Part shown: positions 50,690 through 62,151 of the stretch, one piece after another
Position numbering within the stretch: position 1 is the stretch's first letter
Layout of the letters: every line of letters begins with the position of its first letter
Source of the DNA: Parus major
Lineage: Eukaryota > Chordata > Aves > Passeriformes > Paridae
NCBI RefSeq assembly: GCF_001522545.3
Contig: NC_031770.1
Span: forward strand, 8,335,321 to 8,399,320
DNA: 64,000 bases
Direction of reading: 5' to 3'
Notes under the pieces: model-generated
What the model was told of the DNA's origin: nothing
Databases searched by the model: none
Seen by the model: the letters and a program-made list of their open reading frames with translations, nothing else
Translations under genes and position numbers: made by a program

Positions 50690-50960
50690 ATTCTCAAAGA
50701 CGTGCAATTACACATTTACACAGCCATTTTACACTTCCTTAAAGTAGCTACGTGCCAGAAATGATATCAAATGCAGTACCTTTGTCAATATGGTGAAGTT
50801 AATTTACCCTTTCCAGCATGTCTGCTCTGTGATCCTCTCCTAAAGCCATAATATTTCTTCCATACCGGCTGGATTCAGGGTACAACACGGAGCGCCTGGG
50901 AATAAATCAGGATTATGTAGAGCAAGTGGCTGTTATTTATGGGACCGTTGTTCACTGGTG
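50690..50960. promoter_or_regulatory. Candidate conserved non-coding element
   Basis: Contains agacgtgcaattacaca (about 50698), gtagctacgtgccagaaatg (about 50744), cataccggctggattcaggg (about 50861) and acaacacggagcgcctggga (about 50882), then ctgttatttatgggaccgtt. At least six CpGs survive in about 250 AT-rich bases, more than in the surroundings. Together with the block at 50200-50530, this may be one extended regulatory cluster. Conservation is not tested. Confidence 0.35.
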
Positions 50961-53900
50961 AAGAAGTTGAAGTGCATGTAGCTGATATGATGGGAACAGT
51001 GAGGAGGAGACCCCTGAGACTGCAGGAGACGTTTTCCTTTTCTCACTTCCCCGCCTGGCACCTGAGGAAGAAATTTTAAGGAAAGGCCTGCTTTGTCTCT
51101 GCAGCTTCAGACAGAAGCCGACCCACTGGAGATGCAGGCAGGAGAGAATTTAGCTGTTAAAGTCAAAGAAATATTTTCTGATTAGGTGTGAACTGATTTT
51201 ATTATTTTTCCCTAACAGCTTATAAAGTGACCCACTTTAGGTAACTTTTTATGAAGTATCAAAAAGCACTTATGCAATGCCAGAGCAGCTGCTGACAAAT
51301 TTCAAGCTTTTATTTCAAAGCATGAAACAGTTAAGTGGTTGGAAGAATACTTTTAAGCATGAGAAAAGCAAAGTAATGTGAAGAGCTGTGCATTTATTTT
51401 GAGATGTCTGCAGTCCCAGCTCTCATGAATTTTTACTTGGTGTGGTGATTTAGCCAGTTCACATGATGCTTCCCAGCTCTCATCTCAGTATTTCTCTGAA
51501 TAAAAATAAATTCCACAAACCCCAACATCAAACCACCAGCTCCCCCAAATCTCAATGTAAAACAAGCCCACCAATTTGAAGAATTTTCTTCCAGGTGACT
51601 GCATTTGTCTGAAAGCAGTGCTTTTAAATGGGAAATGCCAGCTGATCTGCTTGATAGGTGCTGAGGCTTTTTCTTGTGCTTGCAGACACAGCAGAGAGCT
51701 AAAATTCTGACTTTGGTGTGTGTGTGTGTAAGGACACACCAAAAAGATCAAACAGATTTCATTTGGACAACACAAAGAGATGAAGTTCCTCCCTAACAAG
51801 TCCCATTCAATGTCAGCATGCCAATAGTCATGTATTCTGAAGTTTTTTTATTTATAAAATAAAGTCAGTTTTGAGTCAAAGCCCAGATTTTACGAACACT
51901 TACCCAGAACAATTTGTGGTAAGGTTAAGCAAGTTAGTGGGATGTTCCCATGTAATTTTCACTTGTGATTAGTTGATTTTGCTTCTTTGAGTTTTAGGGG
52001 TTTAGATGTAAACTTTTGAAAGCTTTCTGGACTGATTGCTTCTCAGTCTTATGAAATGTCTTTCAACTGAGCACTGTAAAATCCAGAATACTAAAATCAC
52101 TGGGAAGGAACATAACTTGAAGGAGTTTAGCATTACAGATCCAACTTTCCTTTCTCCCTGAGAAGAATTTCACTGGAAATTGATTTACACTTAAAGAAAT
52201 AAAATTTGCTTAAGTTGTCAAGTAGCTTGTGTTTTCCTTTAGGGGAAAAATCCAAATATTCATGAATATTCAGGTGTCCTTGATCTGTGAAGTTGTTGAT
52301 GGTGGGCCTTCCTGAAGCAGCCTGTGTTACAGAAACTTAAATTTATAAACCAAACTTGTTCCCTTGATAAATAATCAGAAAAATAGAATATTTTTAGGAA
52401 CATTTAGGAAATGGAAAACCCTTAACTCCCAAACTTGACTCAGTGCACTATCAGGGCTGTCTATCAGGAAACACTCGCAGTCAATGGCACAGCAGTTAAG
52501 TCTTGAATGTTGTGGTAGAGCTTGGACATTCTCTTGATCAAAGCATGATGGATTCGTAAGGCAGGAGCTGAAAATACTTCCCTGTAGAAATGAATCTTGA
52601 CCATGGTAGATGGAAAAGGGAAATGATGATTGAGTTATGCTGATTCTGCTAAAGAGCTCCAGTTATATATTAAGGCAGTAAAACTCCCTATGAAACATGG
52701 GAGGAATGTATTACTAGTTAATTACAACAGCAAGATAAGCCATTGAAGGGATTATTACCATATTTTATGATGTCTGTTTTATCATCTCCTTGTTTATACT
52801 TTCCTTTGGTAATGAACTTACCTTCAGAAGTTTGAAATATTTAATATTTGAGCACTAAATACTGCACCTCTTGTATCTGATAAGAGTAGTTCTTAATATA
52901 TGGAGTAAGAACACAATTGCAGATGAAAAGAAAACCCAGATGAGAAAATGGCATTTTCAATAATTCTATGTAGTGTCCATGCACCAGCAGTGCTGTGGTT
53001 GTTTCAGTTTAGTTTTTCTGGTGATGATGAGGTATATGAAGCAATACTTTTTTTGTAATGAAAAGCAAATTCTGTTCCAGCCATTGAGGCTTGTAAAGCT
53101 GCTGGATTCCCAGGCCAGTTTCAGCAGCATCTTGTCAAATGTGGATGTCTGAAAGATGAAAATCTCTTGTTTTAAGTAGTTGGACAACTGTTTGATTGCT
53201 CCTTCTATAGGAAAATAATCTCTTCATGGATGGCTATAAGTGGCATCATTTTTCCTTTGGGTTCCCATTGCAGTTTTCTGTATATATTACACATCTGGAC
53301 TGTAATGGAAACTTGATCATTCCTCTGAAACATCTGTTGTGTCCTGCTGCAGTGAAGATCTACTGTTATTTTCGCTGTGTACTCCATAATTGTATTAAAT
53401 CTTTGCCTAGTGGCCTCTGTTCCAGGTACAATCGATTCAAAATCATGCAGAGATAATTAATAATTTTTGCAGAAAGTGTTAATTTATTTCACAACTAAAG
53501 TGTTTTGTTTCTTTTTAAAAAGCAAGGTGAAAAAAGTAAAGTCAATGAAAAAGCAGAGAGAACTTATGTAAATATGTAAGGAGAAAAATGTTAGGAATTT
53601 TCCATTTGGAAAAAAAGTTTGTTCCTTTTTTCAGTTTAAAGGTATCAATCTGGTTATCTTGTTTATGCAGCTGCCCATAGAAAGGCCTTAAAAAACCCTC
53701 CCCCAAACAAACTAAAACTAAAAAAAGGGTGGTAATGTAATGGATTCTAGTAAGAGAAGGAAGGAAAATTAAACAAAGGATGAATTATAGTTTCAGCCTC
53801 ATGGTGGTTTCTGCTGTTAAACCCTGGTGAGGGCAGGAAGAAATGATGGAACACATTGGTCATCTCTGGAGCTCGGAGCTTACTCAGTGAGAAACTCTCA

Positions 53901-55109
53901 ACTGAACCCATGAGACAGAAAAGCCTTTTATCTCCACAAACCCAGCTCTGCACACCTAGAGGAGGCTCTGTGTGCCACCATGGAGAGGATTCAGTGAGAA
54001 TCACCACATGATTAGCTCTGGGCTAATTTTTCTGCTAGTTTTTCCCTCACTTCTCAGGCATCGAATTTTTATTTGGCTGCTTTCTCAGCATAGTAGAAAA
54101 AAGTAATAGGGAGCATGTGAATTCTAAGAAAGGAAAGCCAGGATTCAGTGAACTTGAGAGTGAGAAGTAGTAGAAAACTTCTATAAATTTTCAGACAGAA
54201 TCTTTGCTTTATTGTATTTTGTCCCACCATCAGATCCCACACAGTCTCCTGATACTTTCCTTACAGACTAACTCTGTTCCCTCCTGTGCTGAAAAGGATG
54301 AGAGACTTGGACTTCATTGATACAAGACTCTGTGGCTTTGAGGGGATAGTTTTAAGCACTGTTAGTCAGTATTCAGGTCCCAAGGAGAAGTTACCAGTTA
54401 TTTTTTTATTTTATAGCAAACCAAAGCTGAAGAGTGCAAGAGAGTCACTCCCACAAAGGAAAACCAGATGCATTTTACAAATACCCAAATTGTGCTATCA
54501 GAGCATTAAATATTTACCAGTGAGTGTCTGCCCATTGTGTACTTTGGTATATTTAATTTCTTTTTATTGTTATTGTCTGTCTGGACTTGGACTTATCTCC
54601 TTGGCCAAAGATAAAGAATGATTTGTGTCATGAACGTACGGCATGCGAAGCGGTGCTTAGGGTTTTCTTGAGATTCAATTAATGAGGTAAGGAAAGGGCA
54701 GAGGTATGGAAAAAGGCTTTGCTAAGCTGCCTTTTAAATTTCATACCATATTAAAAATGGAACTCTGTCAGAAATAGTTTTGGTTTTGAGGGTCTGCTCT
54801 GTGTTAGCAGTACAAGAGGCAGCTGCCTAAAATAAGAAAATATTAGGAGGGTGTTTGGGGGATGTTTATTGAGGGAGCTGTGGGTGCTGTGTGTTTCCCA
54901 GGCTGTTAAGGGCAGTGGGGACCACAGAGCTGGTGCTGATAACAAGTGGATGCTAACATGCTGATGTATTTTTACTTTTCGACAAAGTATTAAGGCTAGA
55001 GAGTTGCAGACTGTTTGTGACACATGGTAATTTGTTGAAAACCGCTATTTGCAAAATAGAGGGGACCTGTTATATTTACAGGACTGAAGATAAAATAAAC
55101 AGCTATTTT

Positions 55110-55171
55110 TGGTTTTGATGTTGTTTGGTGGTTTTGTTTGGTTTTTTGTTTGTTTTTTTTTTTTTTTTTTA
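55110..55171. repeat. (GTTTT)n / poly-T tract
   Basis: GTTTT- and GGTTTT-type units grade into an uninterrupted T18-type run ending at about 55171. Simple repeat. It could be a minus-strand poly-A tail, but no element body was recognised. Confidence 0.85.
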
Positions 55172-55219
55172 ATCAACAACCTTTGACACTAGGAAAGATA
55201 GACACAGTGTTGGCTATTA

Positions 55220-55510
55220 CTTACCAAATCAAATGTATTTAAATGCACTCTCTCTGATATTTAATAAATATTGTAGTGTAGCATTTTGTGGCTAATAAAA
55301 CTTGGTTTACATTACACCCCTTGCCTGCTATGATTTGCCTCCTAGGGCTCACTTAGAGTACATTAAGAAGCTGCACACAAGATCAGCGTGATTTGCTGCA
55401 AAACTTAAATAATTCATTTATGCACCGCTGCTCTCAGACAGTGTTTTTACAAAAGCTGTAATGAGACAAGCTGTGAAATGTTTTACATGGTGGAGATGAG
55501 GTCTGCTACT
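55220..55510. promoter_or_regulatory. Candidate conserved non-coding element
   Basis: Complex block with ttaataaatattgtagtgta (about 55260), gctaataaaacttggtttac (about 55291), cacaagatcagcgtgatttg (about 55376), taattcatttatgcaccgct (about 55410) and a long, clean stretch to about 55500. It has retained CpGs and homeodomain/HOX-like ttatgc and taat cores. Candidate by appearance. Confidence 0.35.
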
Positions 55511-57219
55511 CAAGAAAAGTCTTTCTGCACAGATTTGATTCCTTGAAGCCTTCAGGAGGACTTTCCAAGCAGTGTGGTGTAGACCATCCAAAGCACAGTG
55601 ATGTGTTCCCACTGGTGATGCTGTTTGTCCTTACCCAACAACATCTTTTACTTCCAGTGTTTTCACTGGAGGACCTAAAATGAGCATGGGATACTTAAGG
55701 AGTGCAGAGTGGAAATTCCAGTTCATTATTCTGGGACAAGGCCCTTTCCTGACTGTGTGCCTGGTCTACCCCAGTGGTGCTTGTTCTTACTCTGCTCTCT
55801 GCAGTACACTTGACTTTTTAATAATGGGCATGGAAGGAATTGGAATGATCACAGTTAAAATATACCAGAACTGAGCTTTACTGTCAAGGCTGTTGACAAC
55901 TCCCCTGATGTTCTCTCTAAATTCTTATCCTCTGGAGTTGTGTTTCTTCTGTGTAGTCATAACCTTCAATACCCTCTGCAAAAGTCTTTTTGTCATGCAG
56001 AAGAGCTTAAAAGTACATCCTGCACCTGCACTTTCAGGAAGCAGTTCTCCTGACATGAAATATCTCTATTATTTGCACTAGTTTTTACAATGATTTGTAT
56101 TTCTCTGACTCTAATAATCTGGAGGGAGAATGGGGAATAGAGCTTGGCACTGGTGAAGGAAGGGTGACCTCTCTGTCATTTTTGGATGCGTATTAGGCTA
56201 TAGCTGTTAACTACGGATTAATCAGATTTAATTTGTTCTGCAGGTCAGAACAAATTACAGAAGAATTAAAACTTAAACAAATTAGTCTTAAATTAGTAAT
56301 TGGGTAAGAATAATCTGTTTATAGCATGTGTCAGGAGAAGTATCCAACAGTTTATATTTCCCATGCACATCTCAGCACTGACTTAGAGCTCAAGATGAGG
56401 TAGGGGAAAAACCTAGGTGTAACTGAGACTGCTGGATAGCTTTATTTGGAATTTATAACTAATTGGAAGGATGTATAATTAGAAGCAGATTTTAATTTTT
56501 AGCATTAAGGCAAAATTCAATTTTTCATAATTTCTTAGCGTGTCAAATTTGCTTTAGAGTCTTTTGCTTGAAAATATTTTGCAATTGCCTGTAGTTTTGC
56601 ACAGCCATTATAAAACTTTAAGTGTGCAAAGAAGATTAATATTTTACAGAATGAAAGCTGGAGAAAAAGGAAGAAAACAAAATGCTTTTGCTACTGCTAG
56701 GTAGAGATCTTTTTGAATTTGCTAGCACTCCTGTGAGCATTCCCCCCTCTTCTCAACCAGCCTTGAATCTGAGAAAATTACCATCTGTGCATAGATATGC
56801 AGGAAATGAGCTAAATTTGTAGTGTAAACATTTTCAAATGAATATTTGCACAGTACAGTCTCTCAGCAATGCATTATCCTCTTTCATTTGGTAATCAACA
56901 CATATCCCTTATGAGTTGTGTTGAAAGGGAAGAGAGTGACTCTCACTAAACTCTAATTATCCTTTCCTTCCTCCTGGGAAGAGCTCTCTTTAAGCTCCCC
57001 TTTGTGAGCTGCTCTGGGTTTCATAATCATTCCACCTCTTGATCACTCTTTCTCCTTATTTTGCCTCAGTGTGGTGTAGGGTGTAAGGACACAAACCCAG
57101 GCAGCTCTGTGTAGGGATGGTGCTGAACTCCTGTAAGGCAGGATTCCCAGACCAACACAAAGCCCCAGTGAGACTCAGAGAAACTAACTTTCAGCTGAGG
57201 TTTTATGCAGGACACGGCT

Positions 57220-57420
57220 TTGCAGTAATACATAAATATTTCTTGGCTTAGGACCGGGAGAATGACATATTTCCATTAGCCTGGAAGTATTTTTTTGACT
57301 CAATTCAATCTGTAGCAACATGAGTCAGCTGTTTCTGCTAAGCAGTGTTTCTAATTCAGCCTTTCTCCTAATAAGCACGTTCCTATAACGTGAGCTTCCT
57401 ACACCGATTAATCTGTGTTT
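57220..57420. promoter_or_regulatory. Candidate conserved non-coding element
   Basis: Includes aatacataaatatttcttgg, taggaccgggagaatgac, caacatgagtcagctgtttc (an AP-1/MAF-like tgagtcagc at about 57322), ataagcacgttcctataacg and caccgattaatctgtg. CpGs and motif cores are intact and low-complexity DNA is almost absent. Candidate by appearance. Confidence 0.3.
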
Positions 57421-58544
57421 CCTCCATATGGTTTGGAGATTTTTATTTTCTTTTCATTCAGTGCAAGCTGCTGGATAGTAAAATAGTAGTAGTAAATAAT
57501 CAAAATCTTCTTCTAGCGAAAACTGGGCTCTAGCTGAAGTTGCCAGAGAATTGCCAAAATTACAATATCCTGGTAGTTTTGGGAAAGGAATTTTTCAGGC
57601 CATCCATCTGACTATTAGGGCTTGAAAATGGATAAAGTTTGGAGTAGTCCTGCATGGAAGTGTTTTTCTGTGTTTTTCTGAGTAAGTTTGGGAAGGCAGG
57701 GTGTGTAGAAGAAGAAAAGCTGGAGCAAAGCTCACTGAAGCTGGTTCAGAAGCACAAAAAGACCTGTGTGGAGTTGTCCTGAGATCACTCAGCTGAGATA
57801 CTGCACCTTGGCAGGAAGAATGGGGAGGTCACAAGATGGGGAAGATCTGTGTTTAGTATAATATTGAACTTAAGAGGTTTGGAAGTAGATACTTTGTGTT
57901 TGGGGAGGGTAGGAATTTACAGCCTGTGCATGGAAAAGAGTTACTTTATTTGTTAATTTTAATGTGCAATTAGGAGCGTTAGAGTGATGCCAGCAAAGCT
58001 TTTCTATTACTGCCTCTGGGCTATCAGAGTAAAGCTGTGGCCCTATTCATGTGCATCCACGGATACAGAGAGCACAAAGACAAAAAGGGGTGCACACATG
58101 CATGGTAAAGCACTGCTAAACCACTCCCCCCTCTTCCAGAAACCCCGATTAACACCCTCTTCTCCCTACTACAAAAAAATTAAACCAAACAGAATAAAAA
58201 CCTTTTTCTTTAGTATCAATGAAATCTAATGGTGTAGTTTTTCTCCTTCAAGCAGAGAGAATGTTAATTCCTGGAAAGCACTTTATACAAATTAAAGTCC
58301 TTTCCCCTTCCAAATAATAATTTTTAACAAAGAAATCAATCTCTCTCCCAGCAAACCAAGGTGAACAAATACATACACAAAATAATTAAATTGCTTTTTT
58401 CTTATTATAAGAGTTTGTTTGGTTTGCAAAACCAAGCTGGAATATTTATGCCCTCCCTTTTAGGGAAGGTCAGCAGATATATACTCAATTACCTATTTGT
58501 AAGCGTTAAATCAAACGACTCTATATTCAATATTTTGTTTTTTA

Positions 58545-58680
58545 ATTTTGTCTGAGCAGGAAGCTGGAAATCCAAATTAATGGCTCTTCCCCAGTGACAT
58601 AAATTCTGCGAGGTGTTTGTAGCTTGCTTGCCTCGTTAAAGTGCTCTGACATGATTGATGACCCTTGTCCTCTCTGACTG
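58545..58680. promoter_or_regulatory. Candidate conserved non-coding element
   Basis: Short clean block with ggaaatccaaattaatggct (about 58566), attctgcgaggtgtttgtag (about 58603), tgcctcgttaaagtgct and catgattgatgaccc. Shorter and weaker than the others. Confidence 0.25.
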
Positions 58681-59864
58681 TGAAGGCTGCTCAGCAGAGG
58701 CAAGTAGACCACGCAGAGAACTTGTACTGGGATCCAAATTCAAGATGTTTCCATTTTTTTCTAATTCCAGGTCGTGAGGAATGGTTTCTAAATAGGTTGG
58801 TAGCCTTCTTGTTTTCTCACTAGCAGCTGGTATGTTATGCTCCAATGCTGTTGGACATGATAAAATACCAAAGTCACTGCAGCTGAGCAAGGCTTGTCCC
58901 TGTGAGCTCTCTGGGGGCAGTCAGGTCCTTTCTGCTGAGGGGGAAATGCTGTTCTGGGGCCATCCTGTGCACACCCTGTGCTGCTGTGTGCCCTGGGTAC
59001 TTTGACATGCAGAGGGTGCCCACAGGAGTGATGCTCCATATATCCCATTTCTCCCCCTGTCTGTGCTCACCTGTGTGCTGACTGCTTGGACCTTCAGCTT
59101 ACAAGGCCAGATTTCTCCCAGAGAATTGCAAAGTTGCCATAACAAAAATCCAGATAATAAACATTTCAAGCTGCTTTTCACTGTCTTTTTGATTTTCTGT
59201 TCAGTTTTGCAAACAATGGTTGACTCTTGTCTGATTCCAAGGCAGCTTTTACCTCAATGGACTGGGAATCTGATGGACTCAAGATGAGGTGGGAACATTT
59301 TGGGAAAAAATTCTGTTAATTTTGGTGCTTGGCTTTAATCTCACACTCCTTTTCCCATTGTATGATACTGAGGCAGAGAGTGGATTTGTCCTCTATGGCT
59401 TAAGATTTGTGAGGCTTGTGGATTTGCTAAGGTAGAGATTGAAATTCAGATTTTTGGGATCTTTCCTTTAATGCAGCAATTCAGACCCTCCCAGTTTGTT
59501 CAAAATACAAGTGGTTAACTTGAACAACAGGTATTATCTGCAGCAAGGTGTAACTGAAAATAGATAAAATGTCAGATACAAATTATCCTGGTCTGGCAAT
59601 CCATGCAAAAATCAGGAAAACTATCTAAAGTGGTCTTCAAATAATGAATATGCAGTATTTGACGAAATTCCCAGAGCTTTGAATCTGAATCAAGCATAAA
59701 ATTGTCCAAAAAACCCTTACCAAGGGCTGAAGAAATGAATGGCACCTGTGGCTGCTGACGTTGCTGGAATCTGGTACCTGTGTTGCAGCACAGACACATC
59801 TCTCTGATCAATGTTACTGCTACTTTTTATTTTGTCTTTAGGCAGAAGCAGGAATTAAATGTAA

Positions 59865-59902
59865 GTAAAAAAGCCATGCACATGTAAAAAAGCCATGCAC
59901 AT
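59865..59902. repeat. 19 bp perfect tandem duplication
   Basis: gtaaaaaagccatgcacat occurs twice head to tail (59865-59883 and 59884-59902) with no mismatch, so the duplication is likely recent or polymorphic. Confidence 0.95.
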
Positions 59903-60925
59903 TGCTCTTTCCATAATCCTTGTGCTCTGAACTACTTTTCCCCCATAGGCTATTAGTGTCTTTGAATAAGTATCCAGTTCTTTCCAATAAACACTGTGCA
60001 TCTGAAGTTAAAGTGGCTGCTAGTAACTGAAGTGACAGCTACTCCAGTGCTAGCAACCAAGAGAAGCTTGCTAAACCTGAAGATGTCACATCATTTCTGT
60101 AGCTCCATTTCAAAGCTTCTGGAGGCTGAAGTGCCATATTTTCAGGCAGAAACAGGTAGTCACCTAGGATGTTTATTCATTGAAGGTCAGGCTTTTGTAT
60201 TATGAAACTTCTAGCAGATGTGATAAGCAGTAAATTGCAGATCTATCACCTTCTTTTTTCTACCTTTTTTTTTTCCCTGTGAGTGTGTGTGTGAAATCAG
60301 CAGAATACTGCCTACATATGATTTATGGCCCACTTTTGACCAACTCTTATCAGGCTCCCACAAGCCCTTTTCTGATGCAGCTCGTGTCTGAATGACAATA
60401 GACAACCAGTGCCTTTATGCTCCAAAATCCCTCTCTGCATTCTAGACACCTAAGATTACATCTGGGCTATTGATTTATTACTGCCCCCCCTGCTTTCCTT
60501 CCCCCCACAGGGACCAGTTTGTTCAGCCTGAACAAGATAGACTATTATTAAACTGAGCAAACTACTCCATGTGAACTTGGTAGAGAAATAATCATTTGCA
60601 ACCACCTTTATAACCACCCAGGTTCATAAAGAAATGTAGGTGTTGAAATATTAAGACTGTTTATATATGGGTCCCACCATTCGTGTTTGTTCAGATTATA
60701 TATAATTTATATACATGAAATGAGACCCAACAGGCATTCTGTTGTGTTGGACATTATAAGCATATTGCCTAAAGCACCACACTATTGCCACCCCATGTAC
60801 AAAACCCAAATTATTACAAATCTTCGTTATGGAAATACCTACTGTAACACCGACTGTATCTGTGACAGAGAGGTTTTATGACACATTTTAGAGCCTCAGC
60901 AAAATTTATATATTCTACCAGTAGA

Positions 60926-60960
60926 TTTTTTTTTTTTCTTTTTTTGGGGGAGGGAGAGGA
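60926..60960. repeat. T-rich then G-rich low-complexity run
   Basis: A T run with one C, followed directly by a purine-rich gggggagggagagga stretch. Simple sequence. Confidence 0.8.
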
Positions 60961-62118
60961 AGCTATAAATTTTACAGTACATTGGATTTTTATATCTCCT
61001 AAAAATATACTGTGCAGGATTCACATTTAATATCCCTCAGCTATAGTAATCTGTGTATTTAAGTCAGTAAGTGAGAAGACACAGACAGAGCTCCTAGCTT
61101 AAATGGTTATTTTTTTCCTTTCTCTTTCCTTCCCCCGACTCCTCCTCCCCTCCCACAAGCACATACCTCACCCCTGCATCTTCTTTTAGTTAAAATAGCA
61201 TTACAAAAGCTGATACACTGATTCAGGTGCCACATGTGAACTCTTCTGGTCTTTTAGGAAACTCTGAGCACCAGCACACCAGCACCTTCTGCAGCTGCTC
61301 TGAGAAAAACCTAGAGCATGGCATGGACTAAACCCCACAGAGACTTTCAGAGGTTTGCTCTCCCTTCTCCTGGTGATGGGCACAGATCTGCTTGACTTTC
61401 AAACAGACCTCCCATGTTCAATGTCCTACCTCAAAAGATTTATTTTATTCTGCCTGCTATTCGTTATGTTTAAGTGTCTATCATTGCTTGTTTCCTGAAA
61501 GACTGTTTTTTTCCAGTGGCATGTGGGCAGAAGGTATCACACACAGGCTGTAATTTAAGTATTTTCTTTTAGGCATTTCATTTTTCTCCTGCAGAGCAAA
61601 ACACTCTATCAGCAGAGGACCAAATAATGCCAGCATCAAGTAGGGAAAAATTAACTTTTGTCATTTATTACTGGATGTCAGGTGTTTATCATGTCATTTT
61701 CTAATATTTAAGAATAAAATGGTCCTTATAAAAAAACAAACAAACACCATTTTTCATTTGAATTTTATAATTATTCCATGTTTTCTTGTGTGGGATTTTA
61801 TTTCTTCTCTGTCTCTTCAGGGCTCGATCCTTCCTGATCCTGTTCCAATAAATCACCTATGGATATGCTCAGTAGCATTAGAAAGCTCAGATATCCCTGA
61901 ATGGTTTGGAAATACTGAAGTATTTTTGTTTAAAGATAGCTGGTCAATGGGGCATCTGAGTAATGCCTGTCACCAAGGCCTTGTAGAGAGTGAAGATATT
62001 TTTCCTATGAAAATCAAACCTTTTCAATCTAGTTGAGCATCTAAACCCTGGAATGAGAAAAGGAGCTGTGTTAATGCTGAGTATGACTTGAGTCTGTTCA
62101 GTAGCAAAGAAATAAGTT

Positions 62119-62151
62119 ACAGAAATACAGAAAATACAGAAATACATAAAT
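62119..62151. repeat. Short acagaaat-type tandem repeat
   Basis: Four imperfect units of 8-9 bases (acagaaat, acagaaaat, acagaaat, acataaat). Small minisatellite-like slippage product. Confidence 0.85.
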
